Assembly: GCA_025642075.2 (NCBI GenBank)
Contig: JAODUO010000478.1
Span: forward strand, 485,932-549,931
Direction of reading: 5' to 3'
From: Ridgeia piscesae
Taxonomy: Eukaryota > Annelida > Polychaeta > Sabellida > Siboglinidae
Length of the DNA stretch: 64,000 nucleotides
Part shown: piece by piece, positions 1 to 15,200 of the stretch
Position numbering within the stretch: the stretch's first letter is position 1
Layout: the number at the start of each line of letters is the position of its first letter
Program-made: the position numbers and the translations under genes
Notes under the pieces: generated by a model
Seen by the model: the letters and a program-made list of their open reading frames with translations, nothing else
Databases searched by the model: none
Told to the model about the DNA's origin: nothing

Positions 1-1116
1 CATTGTTGATTATGCTGGTTGTATGCTGAATGGTATTTACCGGTAATTAGCACTGGATGATGGTGATGCGTTATATAATAGGCATTTATACATGTATAAT
101 ATTACTTTGCAGACACATAGATGCTTTTCTGACCATTTGCCTATTTACGCTACAGCTTAGGCTATCTTTTTATTCTGTACCCGATTTGAAAATAGCAGTA
201 ATAAAAATAAAAAAGTATTCTACATGACATTGTTAAACCGAATCGTCAGCTGATGGCTGCTTTTTACAATCATCAACCTTTGAAGCCACAAAAATTGTAG
301 TTTGGGTGAATTTTATCAGATAGTTGACATTTGAAGTGACACATGTCTATTAATATGGGAAAGTATTGTGATATACATGTAACACGTATGTATTATACAT
401 TAATATACTGTAATCTGTGTGAGGCCACCAGGCCTGTGATTGCTTTCTGTTGACACGACAAAGGTCTCTCTTGATGGACAGATGGACACTACTGATGAAG
501 CAGATGCTACCTTTGCAAGACAAGAATGACATTGTGTCATTACTGCGACACCCAGTAGAGGGGGTAGTAATTCTGATTCACAAGCGCAGAGAATCACCAC
601 TGAATACCCTGGCGATTATTTAAGATTCCTAACATAATATTGACAAATTCCATAACATAACCATAACAGAAAGAAATTCTATTCATACAACAATGTTGTG
701 TACCAGGTACAGATCTACGATATAAATTCCAAAACAAGCTGAATTTTTAAATGGCACTGGTATAATGTGTAATTAAGACAAGACATAATACAAACTAATT
801 ATTTCCTGACACAAAAACTAAGCTTCTAAGTTCTATAATTACTTATCCAGTCTTGTGAGTTGTGGAACTAACTGTGCAGAGCCACATCAAAGATTAACAG
901 AAACACATGACCAGATCTGTCTAGATAAGGCACATGTAAGTTGCAACACTGATCTGAATCAATTCACCTGACCCCCAATTACCAACACTGAGAAAGAGGT
1001 AGTTACTGACTCACTGTCATACTATGCTGCACATATTGCTTCTAGCACCCACATGTCAGGGACAGGCCATTATTTCACTGCCTTTGTGGCAGTACAGTGA
1101 TATATATATATATCTG

Positions 1117-1155
<39 letters not shown>

Positions 1156-1503
1156 TGTTGTTTGATTGCTTATTTTCCTGGGAGGTTGTAGCCAGGAAAC
1201 TGCACTTCAGATGAAGAAAGATTCATGTTACTTGTTACCTATAGCTGTGTTTAAACTTGGCAAATGGGAAATTTGATTATAAAGTTCTGTATTATTTTTG
1301 TTTCTTTCTTCCACTACTGTTGTGGTCCTTTCCATCTGGTGACTAGTATGTCAAAAGGAAGAAAAACATCTCATATAAATAAATAGAAAAACAGAAATGA
1401 ACATAGAGAACCAATGTTTTTTATTTACAACAAAATTACAAGAACCGATACAGGTTCTCCATTAGCTGTCACCAAAACTATATTTGTTACAATTGGTACT
1501 TAC
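1..1503. other. Intronic DNA of the CYRI-like gene
   Basis: AT-rich sequence downstream of the exon at 1504-1608, so presumably its first coding intron. It holds a TA-rich dinucleotide run at about 1098-1152. I see no exon or mobile-element ends here. Confidence 0.5.
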
Positions 1504-1608
1504 TTTCAAAGTCAACAAATATGTCGCCTTTAGCCGGTGAATCATCCTTGTACAACACCCGCAGGAGGTTGCCCATGGTGACGCCGCGTCGGCCAGTCGA
1601 CCTCCAGT
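1504..1608 (-). CDS. CYRI: CYRI (FAM49) family protein, first coding exon only
   Basis: The minus strand has an acceptor (GTTGTAG) before 1608, a 32-base 5'UTR piece, an ATG at 1574-1576 and a GTAAGT donor after 1504. The exon encodes 24 codons plus one base. The peptide starts MGNLLRVL and ends in the motif FVDFE. This matches the N-terminus known for the CYRI-A/CYRI-B family (MGNLLKVL, then LDFEN). In that family Gly2 is myristoylated; the protein binds active Rac1 at the membrane and restrains the SCAR/WAVE complex. The family is about 320 residues long, so most of the gene must lie left of the window; I found no second coding exon in 1-1490. An acceptor just before the ATG means at least one 5'UTR exon lies to the right. 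The call rests on 24 residues, but the start motif is distinctive. Confidence 0.72.
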
Positions 1609-1611
1609 CTA

Positions 1612-2240
1612 CAACACACACACAGCTGTAACACACTGACATCGACATGGCAACACACACTGACCCATGGCAACACACCTGAAACGACATGGCAACACAC
1701 GCTGACACCTACACAGCAACACACACACTGACACCTACATCGCAACACATGTTGATGCATACATAGCAACACACGCTGACACCTGCATGGCAACACACTG
1801 ACACATACACGGCAACACACACTGGCACCTATCGAAGCAACACATGCTGACACCTACATGACAACACACATTGATGCATACACGGCAACACATGCTGACA
1901 CCTACATGGCAAGTCAACATATACTGACACCTACACAGCAACACATGGTGACACCTACATGGCAAGTCAACATATACTGACACCTACACAGCAACACACG
2001 CTGACACCTACATGGCAAGTCAACATATACTGACACCTACACAGCAACACACACTGACACCTACATGGCAAGTCAACATATACCCGACACCTACACAGCA
2101 ACACATGGTGACACCTACATGGTAATACATGCTGACACACACCTACATGGCAACACACGCTGACACCTACATGGCATCATATGCTGACACCTACGTGGTA
2201 ACACACGCTGACACATATATGGCAATATTCATCTTGGAAC
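1612..2240. repeat. 24-bp minisatellite in the CYRI-like 5' intron
   Basis: About 25 imperfect copies of a 24-bp unit of the type ACACCTACATGGCAACACAC plus GCTG. Some pairs are fused into a 48-bp higher-order unit in which CAAGTCAACATATACTG replaces part of one copy. The array begins a few bases upstream of the exon acceptor at 1609 and decays to the right. Short minus-strand ORFs through it are by-products of the repeat. Confidence 0.85.
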
Positions 2241-2548
2241 ATGCTGACACATGCACAACAAAACAGTCATTTGCTGCAATATGCTGACATCTAGATATGT
2301 CACACAGACATACATTGTAACATGTTGACACCTCTATACAACACACTTGAACACAGACACTTGCTGTAATATGTAGGTAACAGGTATCAAGTGTCTACAC
2401 AGAAATACATGCCGACACTTACATAATAACTACATGGCAACAAATAAATTATAGACATACTGACACCTTATAACAGGCTGACATGTACACAGCAACAGCT
2501 ATATAAACAGTGTCACCATATACACCTGACAATAACACACACTGCGAT

Positions 2549-2550
2549 GG

Positions 2551-2583
<33 letters not shown>

Positions 2584-2620
2584 CACATGCGCACGCGCAC
2601 ACACACCACCCATACGCACA
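2549..2620. repeat. (CA)n microsatellite
   Basis: A CA dinucleotide run that grades into CA/CG steps. The flanks to about 2760 are also CACA-rich. Confidence 0.9.
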
Positions 2621-2759
2621 CCCATACACAAACACACGTCTGTGTTCAGCAACAAATAGCTTCAGTCTACAAACAAACACACAGACATCTGTACTGGAAC
2701 ACAGATGGTTTCAGCCGCCAGAGTACAGACACATGCAGTAACACACACAGCTCTAGTTA

Positions 2760-5370
2760 GTAGTTAGTTAGCTACACAACAAGTTCAGCAACACAGACGG
2801 TTCCAGTGTAGTCATGTCGCATTTGTTTGGCAGACCTGTTCTTTGCACATAGCAAAATAGCTAGCACTGTTTCTGTTTCTCTTTCATATTGTCAGGTAAT
2901 GAATGACAAGTACACATGAGGTTCTGGTTGAGATGAAAATGTGTTTTTGGAAGAACAGCGCAAATACCCAGTGATTACCCACCCCAATTTGAAGACCGGT
3001 GGGAATCCCAATAAAATGACCTATTGACATCTTAAAATTTGCATGTAACATGAGCAGCATGTGGCTGAAATCACCCAAAATTCTATCACATGACCGGAAG
3101 CCAACCACACTCCTCGTGAGCGATTTCATTGGCTGAGGTTAAGAGGAAGGAGTTTTGCAAAGGGGTGTACCAGTGGGATGATGCTACAGGTTGGTACTGA
3201 TGTAGTCAGCTGCATGTGAGAATGCCAGCAACTGTAGCATATATTTGTTACAATATCATGCTAGCTTTGTAAATTATGCTTACAAATATAAGCAGTATAT
3301 GACACAATGTTATGAACTGGTATATATTTCATGGCCGCCTGTTGTAAAAGCAATCATTAGTTCTTATGCATATCAGCTTACAAGCTATACATTCATAACA
3401 ATACCATTACATCTCTAAGTGGCTTAAGAATTAGCTTAATCCTCATTTGCCTAGGTACTGGGTAAGGTGGCTTACAGCTGGATTTATTGGATAGAGGCAG
3501 CTCTGTGGGAGCTTAAAGTTTAACACATTCCTCATGCATATGTAGCAAGTCACACAGTTGGGCTCTGCAGTACAGTGATTAGAACACCTGACTCTGCTAA
3601 CATTAAACAGGATAAGAGTTTTAGTTCTCTTGCTATCATTATTAAGCAGACACAATTTTTACAGAAATAAACACAGGATGTGGATACATTAATTATAGAT
3701 ATATTTGAATAATATGAATGATACAATTGTAAAGTGGCCTAACGCTTTTCATTAAAATCGAGATGATGTTTGAATGCATGCCCCGGCTGAAAGGAAAATG
3801 TTTTGAATTGAGCTGTCAAAGCACTGGATTAGGTCTGGATATATCGTGAAACAGATACTGTCCAAAAACTTATGTTATAAGTTGTTTACATTAATCATAT
3901 AAGTTAATTAACATTTAACTCCTTAAATGAAGAATGAGCAGAGACAAAGTACATTTAAAAAAGATTCCTGCCTACTGGCCAATGTGTACTATGTTTAAGT
4001 AACCTGTAGCATGAGTTCAAAGTATAATTCGCATCAGATATAAACTACTGAATTCTCCCAAGGGACTACTAGAAACGTATACTATAATTGTGGAATAGCA
4101 GGGCTTCACAATCTCAGGTGTTTGTGTAACTGAGGTTAACAAGACCCTTGAATACACCATACCTGCCAACTCTGCAGTTTACTAAAACATGTGTTTTCTT
4201 CATTTTCTTGAATTTTACATCGAGTATATATTTTAAGCATAATTGAATTAGAGGATACAACAAGTTTTAATTGACGTCACTGCAATAACTGAAGTTCCTC
4301 TCTGTTTGAACATATTTAAAGTGCTGTCATCACTACAATCTACCTAAAGACTTATAACATTTTAGTTTTAAGCAGTGAACTTTACTTTCTTGCTTTCCAG
4401 TTGAGTTCTTCTTTTAAAGTTTATTACAAGATGTGTCTGCTGTATGCGTATTATGACTTCATTTGGAGATGAAGAACTGACCCCCGAAGTTGGTATCGGA
4501 AGTAGCTGACAATGTGATAGTGACAGCCTGCAATCACTGAATCGGAACAGGTAAAACATGATGTGGGTCCTGTCTTTTGCCACAAAGCAACACAGGCAAT
4601 TCACTACCATCTTGGACATGGTTCATCAGATACACATGGTATCTAGTAATCTAGCCTAGTTCAACTTTGTGTGCACTTTTATCTTTTGAAATGGACTGTA
4701 GTACTTTGTCGCCACACGAGTGGAAATTAACCCACAAAATTCAATACCCTCATGGCCTGTCAGTACAAAACACTATGCAATTACAAGAGGCATCTAGTGC
4801 TTACAGAGCATGCATTTGTCCACCCGAACAAACCAACAGTTTCTGATAAACATGATAATAAAGACGATAGCTTATGACCATTCTCAAAACACAATTCCAC
4901 GCTGAAAAGTCAGTATTTTCATCTTAAACTTGCTTCTGTTGACAATAAAATATTTATTTTATGATTTTAAATAGTTTACATATGTCTAGGATGGGTGAAC
5001 ATGAAACCACAGTAGCTCCCTCTGAAGGGTGGTTTGTCATAATATTAAAGTCAACAACACCTATATAAATACATATAAACCTCCAGATCATTTATTTTCA
5101 TCTGCTGTATGATGCAGTATTCAACGATGGTGCTCATATTACATGCTTGAAATAAATATTTAATGAATTATGAAAGAGTACAATTAATAATAAATCAAAT
5201 ATTTCTATCACATCATTGTTAGAAGGTAACAACATGCAATACAGTTTGTCATTTCAAGCAATAAAATAAATATTGCCACTACCCTGACACCTGATGATGT
5301 GGACTAGAACTAATTATACATCTTTCTAATGGCAGTTAGCCAGTCACAAGTATTGCCAGGTAAGTATATA
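2760..5370. other. AT-rich non-coding stretch
   Basis: No convincing exon, RNA gene or transposon end was seen. The short ORFs here have no recognisable similarity and no splice context. It may be 5' intron of the CYRI-like gene. Confidence 0.4.
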
Positions 5371-5376
5371 AGCATA

Positions 5377-5669
5377 GCTTTATGTAGAGACCCGTCCACC
5401 CGTCATTTGGACGGGTAAAAATGAATATGGACGGGTAGAAATATGGTGGATGGGTAAAAAAATTAAGGAGCAAAAAATAAAAAGTCTTCCAAAACCATAG
5501 ATATTGTTAGTTATGCCTTGAAAGTGAGTGAAAATGGTGTCACATGTGTGTTTGTAGTCCATTTCAGGTCATCAGGCACATTTAAAAGTTTGTAAACTGG
5601 CTTAACAGTTAACATCCATGTGTCCACCAAAACATGTGTGACTGGCAATAATTTTATCCTGCATAAAGC
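5377..5669. mobile_element. MITE copy A (0.29 kb)
   Basis: The left end reads GCTTTATGTAG and the right end CCTGCATAAAGC, so the ends form an imperfect inverted repeat. The whole stretch is repeated in inverted orientation at 7024-7311, including the CCATCCACC/GGGTGGATGGGT motifs, the block around TAGTCCATTT and the ACTGGCAA motif near the end. It has no coding capacity, which fits a miniature DNA transposon. The superfamily is unknown. Confidence 0.65.
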
Positions 5670-7023
5670 CCTGTATATAAGCCAGCTTATAAAACAATAC
5701 ACAAATACAATACTTGCCACTTATGCAGGTAAACAAAAAATTATTTATAATTACCTATCTCCCAAAATGTTGTATTTACTATCTAGCAGTAGTGCTCAGT
5801 ATAATATTACGTACATTATACCATAATACATCAGACATTTTGTTGTCACAATTAAAATGACCAAATTAAGGATTTATGTTGCGCATTTGTGCCTAACAAT
5901 GTCAACTTTCTTTTCTGAGTGTCTCATGGGTGAACAAGTTCTACTATGTGAGCATCACATTTGGCAGAAGGCTACTAGAATACGATGCAGGAGATGAAGC
6001 AATTGCAGATTTTTATGTGTGATTTGTCATTGATTTTTGCCAGATGCAGCATAAATGAGTAAAAGCACAGATAAAGGCAGCAGTGAAAGCACTTTATGAC
6101 GGTCATATTATTATGCACAAATATTCATCACGATGCTACGCTTGAGTGGAGATGATATGATTGCTGAATTTGATATAATACTGACAATATTAAAAGAGGT
6201 GGAGTGGAGTAGAACATACGCCTTATATGGCCATTTAAACACACTGCCTTATATGGTCACATATATGTAGCACAAAGAGAATGGAGGATGAAAAGTTGGC
6301 TGAACCATATTCAAGTGAATAGATAATTTGTATATATTTTGGTTTAACACTAACACCCACTATTACAACCGGAAGTTATATTAATTTTTACAAACGTAAA
6401 TTATCTGTCATTCTGGCGGACATTACATCACTGACAGATGTCACAAATGAACGTAGCTGCTGCTGTCAATCGATATGGCTTCTACAGTAGAATGCGTCCC
6501 ACTGCTCTAGCCAGTAGCATTGTACAGTGACAATATCAAAGTGAAACACAGACAGCCAGCCAGTCCAGGGTTACTACTTTATTATCCTGTTTGCTGACTC
6601 TCATAACAAAATGTTCCATCTGACTCATACACAATTTTCCATCTGACCTTCTCATAAATTGACCAATGCATTGCAACATAATTATTTATTCTTTACATAC
6701 GATTGTTAGTAGTTTGTCACTGGCTCAAAGCACTTTTCGTTCAATTTCGAGCATTATATACAAGGTCAATAAAATAACTGTTAGCTAAACAAGTTGATGC
6801 CTTTTTGAAAAGGATTAAGTAACATTTTATGGTGTACAAAACTGCTAATAAAACACAGACAGGTATGACAGAGCTAATGTAAACACAGTAATCCAATTAA
6901 ATAATATTTAATGTTAGCCATCCTGACTGCCCAATTGATTATAAGTGTACTTTTGTGAACGATGCAGGACCAATGTTTTAACAATTCAGCACTACCAGCC
7001 AGTACTGGGTAGTTAGGACCAGG

Positions 7024-7311
7024 GCTTTATGCAGGATCCAATCTTTGCCAGTCACACATTGTTGGAGGACATGTGGATGTCAACTGTTAAGCCACTTTTA
7101 AGCCACTTGAGAAACTTAAAATGTGTTTTATGACTGGAAATGGACTACAAATGCACATGTGACACCATTGCCACACATTGTAAAGGCATAACTGACAGTA
7201 TCTATGGTTTTAGAAGACTTTATTGCTCTTTAATTTTTTACCCATCCACCCATATTTCTACCCATCCACAACGGGTGTTACCCGTCGGGTGGATGGGTCT
7301 CTGCATAAAGC
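7024..7311. mobile_element. MITE copy B, inverted relative to copy A
   Basis: It begins GCTTTATGCAGG and ends CTGCATAAAGC. Read on the minus strand it aligns along its length with 5377-5669 with scattered substitutions and small indels. The 1.35 kb between the copies has no evident gene. The pair could be two insertions or the arms of one fold-back element. Confidence 0.65.
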
Positions 7312-8330
7312 TATGGTTAGGAGTAATAAAACTTTATAAAAATAGCCAAATAAATCAGTCCAACTATCTGTCCATCCAACTGTTTGTATGTCCTTGAGTC
7401 TGTCAAGGACTACCTGTTAAGATAGCTCAAGAGGCGGGAAATGTCTACATGGATGCTGTTTTGGTAGTAAGAGCTATCACAGTCATCACAGGCTGCCTCC
7501 ATATCTGCCACAACAGTTAGTTGGCAAAAAGTACCAACACATCACCTGAGACCAGCTGTCTTCCCATGTACCATGGGTAATACCCTCACAGGGATCACAC
7601 TGAGCTCTCCAGATGTGCAACTTGGAAGAAATTAAAATATCTATCCTGCAGTCAACCGACCACATCTGTCCTCTGGATCGAATACCACCGGAAATTGTAC
7701 AATCACGGAGACAGAAATCAACATGTTTCTTGATGGTATGTGTAAGCATTTGCCACCAGAGGTCCAAAACAGAATTGGGGATAGATTACTACACCAAGGA
7801 AGACACCCAGATAGAAAAAACAAACAGTCAGGATCTTTAAAAGTTCTAAATATAATCGTTGCCCTGCACTGCGGACATGGTATTTCCTGTTTGTGAGTAT
7901 TGGCTAGCCAATATATTGATTTCTACCAACATCCGATTATCTCCAATAGCCAGGAGTGAGCTGATGGCCGTGGCTTATTTGTATCTAGACATTATGAGCT
8001 GAGTCCGACTGACACATTATATTAGTCTCAGAACTGACAAACATAAAATGCTTGATGGGTAATTAATGCTATTTCATGGACACAGAGGGTCAAGCAGCTG
8101 ACTCACCTAGCTTGTATTCATTCCTGCCTACATTACATATGACACACACGCATGCATGGAAACACACTGGTCCATACACCAGGAACCGAAAGACAAAATT
8201 ACAAAGATACAATCAACCCATTTGTCTGAATGATAACAAATTTGTCACTTGCCACATGTTACACACTTGCATAAGTTCATTTATAAACACATTAATTAAA
8301 TTGAGTAAGCATCAGAAGGATTTAGTAGAA

Positions 8331-8331
<1 letters not shown>
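7312..8331. other. Non-coding stretch
   Basis: Small overlapping ORFs at 7486-7840 lie on both strands. None resembles a known family and none has clear splice sites. Nothing else was recognised. Confidence 0.35.
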
Positions 8332-10980
<2,649 letters not shown>

Positions 10981-11440
10981 AGACGAATGTTATGTTCAGC
11001 ATTATTGCAGCCACATGTTGATTATGCATGCAATGCATGGTATAGGGGAGAAGCAACAGTCAATAAAATATTGCAGACAGCTAAAAATAAAACAATTAGG
11101 TATCTGTTTAAATATGATTATAGGCGCCGTATAGGTTATAGTGATTTTATGAAATCAAATTATTTAGATGTAAAAAGTAGAGTTGACTATCTAGCTCTTT
11201 CATTATAATGTTTAAAATAAGTCAGCTCCCTCATACATGCGTGATGTAAATAGTACAAGGCATCATTATAACACGATGAAGCACTGCTTCCTATGTTGCA
11301 CTGCATGTCAAGACCCAAGGTAGCAAACATATTAAACAGTGGAACAAAATTCCATGTGAGGTACAATCCATACAACAAAAACTCTATTTAAAAAAAGTAA
11401 TAGGAAAAGAGTTAAATGAAGGTGAAAGAGAACATTTGTA
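10981..11440 (+). pseudogene. LINE reverse transcriptase C-terminal fragment, decayed
   Basis: The frame from 10987 reads a peptide with LLQPHVDYAC, LQTAKNKTIRYL and VKSRVDYLAL. These match the end of the reverse transcriptase domain and the region after it in CR1/Jockey-type non-LTR elements. After a stop at 11206 another frame resumes with WNKIPCEVQSIQQ near 11340, the usual C-terminal motif of these ORFs. Stops and frame changes show it is dead. Neither the 5' part nor a clean 3' end was found. Confidence 0.6.
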
Positions 11441-12211
11441 TTTTAGTGTTTTTATTTGTCTAGTTTTTATTAATTAATATTACTTATATGGTTTATTTAT
11501 TATAGCAATTTTTACATGTTCTTGTGATCTGCTTATATTTACTTTATGTGTTATTTATATTTTTAGAGGTCCATTATGGAAATAAGATGGTTGTACTACA
11601 GTTTGTATTAGCACATTCATAATTAATTTGTTACCTGTAAATTGTGTCAAGATGGGTTCATCAGCACTAATGTCTTATCACTCTATCTGGTAAAATAATT
11701 GCTTATAATATACGTGATATTCACGGCAAAACAAATCACTGACTGAGCAGCGAGCAGAATCTAATAAACTGAGAAAAAAAGACTGTAAGGAATCTTAATT
11801 TTTGTGAACTTTGTCAAATGCATGATAACATAGTTAATAACAACATTGTTGTCACTAGTATTGATGAAGTGTACTGACTTGTTTATTATACTTAGTGTGA
11901 CACATTTTGTGTTAGCAGCCATTAACATCGTTTTGCTAAGACATTAATTGTATTGCTCTTTGAGGTGAAAATGGAAAGGAAAATGTCTGGTTGCATTTCA
12001 GATTTCTTGACACTATAGATCACAGGAAATGTTTCAAAAACCTTGAACTTGACAGCTCATTATACCAATGCAGGCATGCAGCCAGTGTAGATGAAGTTGC
12101 AGTTATACATAACAAAGACAAATCTAGAGTAGTTACATTTCACAACTGATTAAAATACCGTCCCAACAGGAATTCAGAGAAGACATTACATGCTGTGGGA
12201 AAGTACTGCAA

Positions 12212-15200
12212 ATGTCACAGCCATCTGAAGCAAAACCACATCTTGATAGAACCCGAATTGACTACACAGAGAAAGATGGGGGCATCGAAGATGTCTCCAA
12301 ATTCCACAGCCAGACCATTGAGGTCAAGAGCAACACTGTTACAGAACTATCCGATGGGACAGAAAACAATGATAACAATGAAGTTTGTGAAATAGGTATA
12401 AAAACAGATGCAGGAATGTTTACACAGAAACCTATGGTTGAGGATCAGGGTGATGGAGTTGACTACCGTGTTACACATTTGGACACTACTGCTCAGAAAG
12501 ATATAATTGATGTGCCAATAACAAATAGCATTACTGGTAGATGTCTATCAAATGATAGATGCAGTGGTGACATTCAGCAACCTGAGGTATGTACAACTGA
12601 CCATATAGCGGAAATTGTTTCCAGTACTGAAGATCACCTTTCTTTACAGCCACAACATAATTGTGATGATCAAGAACATGTGATTTCTTCAGCAGATGCT
12701 AGAGCCACATATGATGAAGAGCCGTGTCTTAATAGTACTAGTGAATTACAGCCACAAGCACCCTGTCTCCAGTCATCTGTTAATGGTGTAACTGCAGACA
12801 CCGCCATCCCATGTAAAGACAAGGTTGATAAGTGGGTAAATGATATGCTGCAACCAGAATCTTGCATTAACAGCTGCCATCTGACATATGGAACTCTCAC
12901 CAGTGGCAACTGTTCAGACTGTATTCCACAATGTGGTGAACACTTACAAATGAAAGAAGAAAAAGCTGAGGACTCACCTGGGCTTACATCTTCACCTCAG
13001 GAAGTGGAACATGAAACAGAAAGAAGAACTCTGACCAAAGCAGAATATTTTGAGATGGCCCATCAACTACAAGGAGATGTAGAAATGTACTGTCTCAAAC
13101 CTGACGAAAAAGTAGAAGACGGACTAATAAATGAAGGCAAAGTTTTTCAAGTGGATTTACATTCGGTAGTAGATCACAATAATTCATATGGTATTCCTGA
13201 AATTAAAAGAGGAGAGAGATTAGTAAACAAATCAGAAGTCATTGAGACAAATATCTCACAGGTAGATCAGCAAATGTCCTTTGTTGGGTCTGGTGGTGAA
13301 ATAGAAGGAAAACCTGATGAACGACATCACAGAGAACGACATCACAGAGAACACACTTATGAAGCAGTCCCATCTCCTGTTGTGATCACAGACACCAGGA
13401 GCCAGCATGTTGCCATGCAGGATGTCAATGACACCTCAGTTGTACAGAGTGATGATAGAAGTAAGGATGAGGCAGTCACATTATTAATGGAATATGAAGT
13501 AAGCCAATCAGCACAAATGGATAAAGAAACTGTGGAACAGCAACATAAAACTGCTACAGAAATTAAACAAAGCAGCTTTTTAGGTGTAGGTTATGCTAAC
13601 TCCATGATAAAAGATGCTGGCACAATTTTCAATATACAGCTGGGTGACAAAGCAGAGAAAGAATTAGCTGTGAAAAAAAATGCAGCAGTTCAAGAGAGTG
13701 ATGTAATTTTATCAACACTGCCAGTAACAACGTCATCAGATGGTGGTCTTTTTGTAAATGAAACAGTGGATGCCACACCAAAGCAGGAAGGTGATACACT
13801 GTCTACACAGCATACAGATGAGGTTGATACAGTTGCAGTTGAACAGACGGAAAGCAATGAAAAGATTTCATCCACTGCACTCATCAAAGTGAGTGGTGAT
13901 GAAAAGAACACTGTTGTGGTGGGTATTTATCGACAGATTACATTCTTCAGAGAACAGCAGTGCAATATAAACACATCTAGAAACATTCATGAGTTGGATG
14001 AAACAGTGGCCATGCATTCTGCACAGGATGAAGTCACAGTTTCTGATGACAAATTGTTTGACAAACAGAAAATCGTCACACAGGAACCTACTGAGACCAT
14101 GGAGAGTGAAACTGCAGGAATCGCTCTCATTCTAGACTCTGGTTCTGGGTATCCAACAGGACATCATGCTGTTTTAAAAACAGATGCATATGAAGACACA
14201 TGTGTAATGCATCTGAAGACCCATGTGTTACAGGACACCGAAGTTGCTTACCAAACCAAAACAGCAGAGAACACATCCATTCCTTTAGTTGAAAAACTGA
14301 AGACAGATGTAATTAACAATAATCCATCAGATGGCAGCACTGAGCCTCCATTACCGCCACCACTGCTGGAACATTCTGATGACATGCAAGTGATAAGTGT
14401 CAACAATAATATGCACAAGATAAATGTCCATGATGGTATGCTTGAGAGAAGTGTCCAAGATAACATGCATGATGGAAGTGTTCTGGATGATATGCACAAG
14501 GGAAATGTCCATGACGACCTGCACGAGGGAAATGTCCGTGATGACCTGCATAAGGGAAGTGTCCATAACGACCTGTGTGAGGGAAGTGTCCGTGACGACC
14601 TGCATGATGGAAATGTCAGTGATGACCTGCATGAGGGAAGTGTCCATGACGACCTGTGTGAGGGAAGTGTCCGTGATGACCTGCATGAGGGAAATGTCTG
14701 TGACGACCTGCATGAGGGAAGTGTCCATGACGACCTGTGTGAGGGAAGTGCCCGTGATGACCTGCATGAGGGAAATGTCCGTGACGACCTGCATGAGGGA
14801 AGTGTCCATGACGACCTGTGTGAGGGAAGTGTCCGTGACGACCTGCATGAGGGAAATGTCCGTGATGACCTGCATGAGGGAAGTGTCCATGATGACCTGC
14901 ATGAGGGAAATGTCTGTGACGACCTGCATGAGGGAAGTGTCCATGACGACCTGTGTGAGGGAAGTGTCCGTGATGACCTGCATGAGGGAAATGTCCGTGA
15001 CGACCTGCATGAGGGAAATGTCCGTGATGACCTGCATGAGGGAAATGTCCATGATGACCTGCATGAGGGAAATGTCTGTGACGACCTGCATGAGGGAAGT
15101 GTCCATGACGACCTGTGTGAGGGAAGTGTCCGTGATGACCTGCATGAGGGAAATGTCCGTGATGACCTGCATGAGGGAAATGTCCGTGATGACCTGCATG

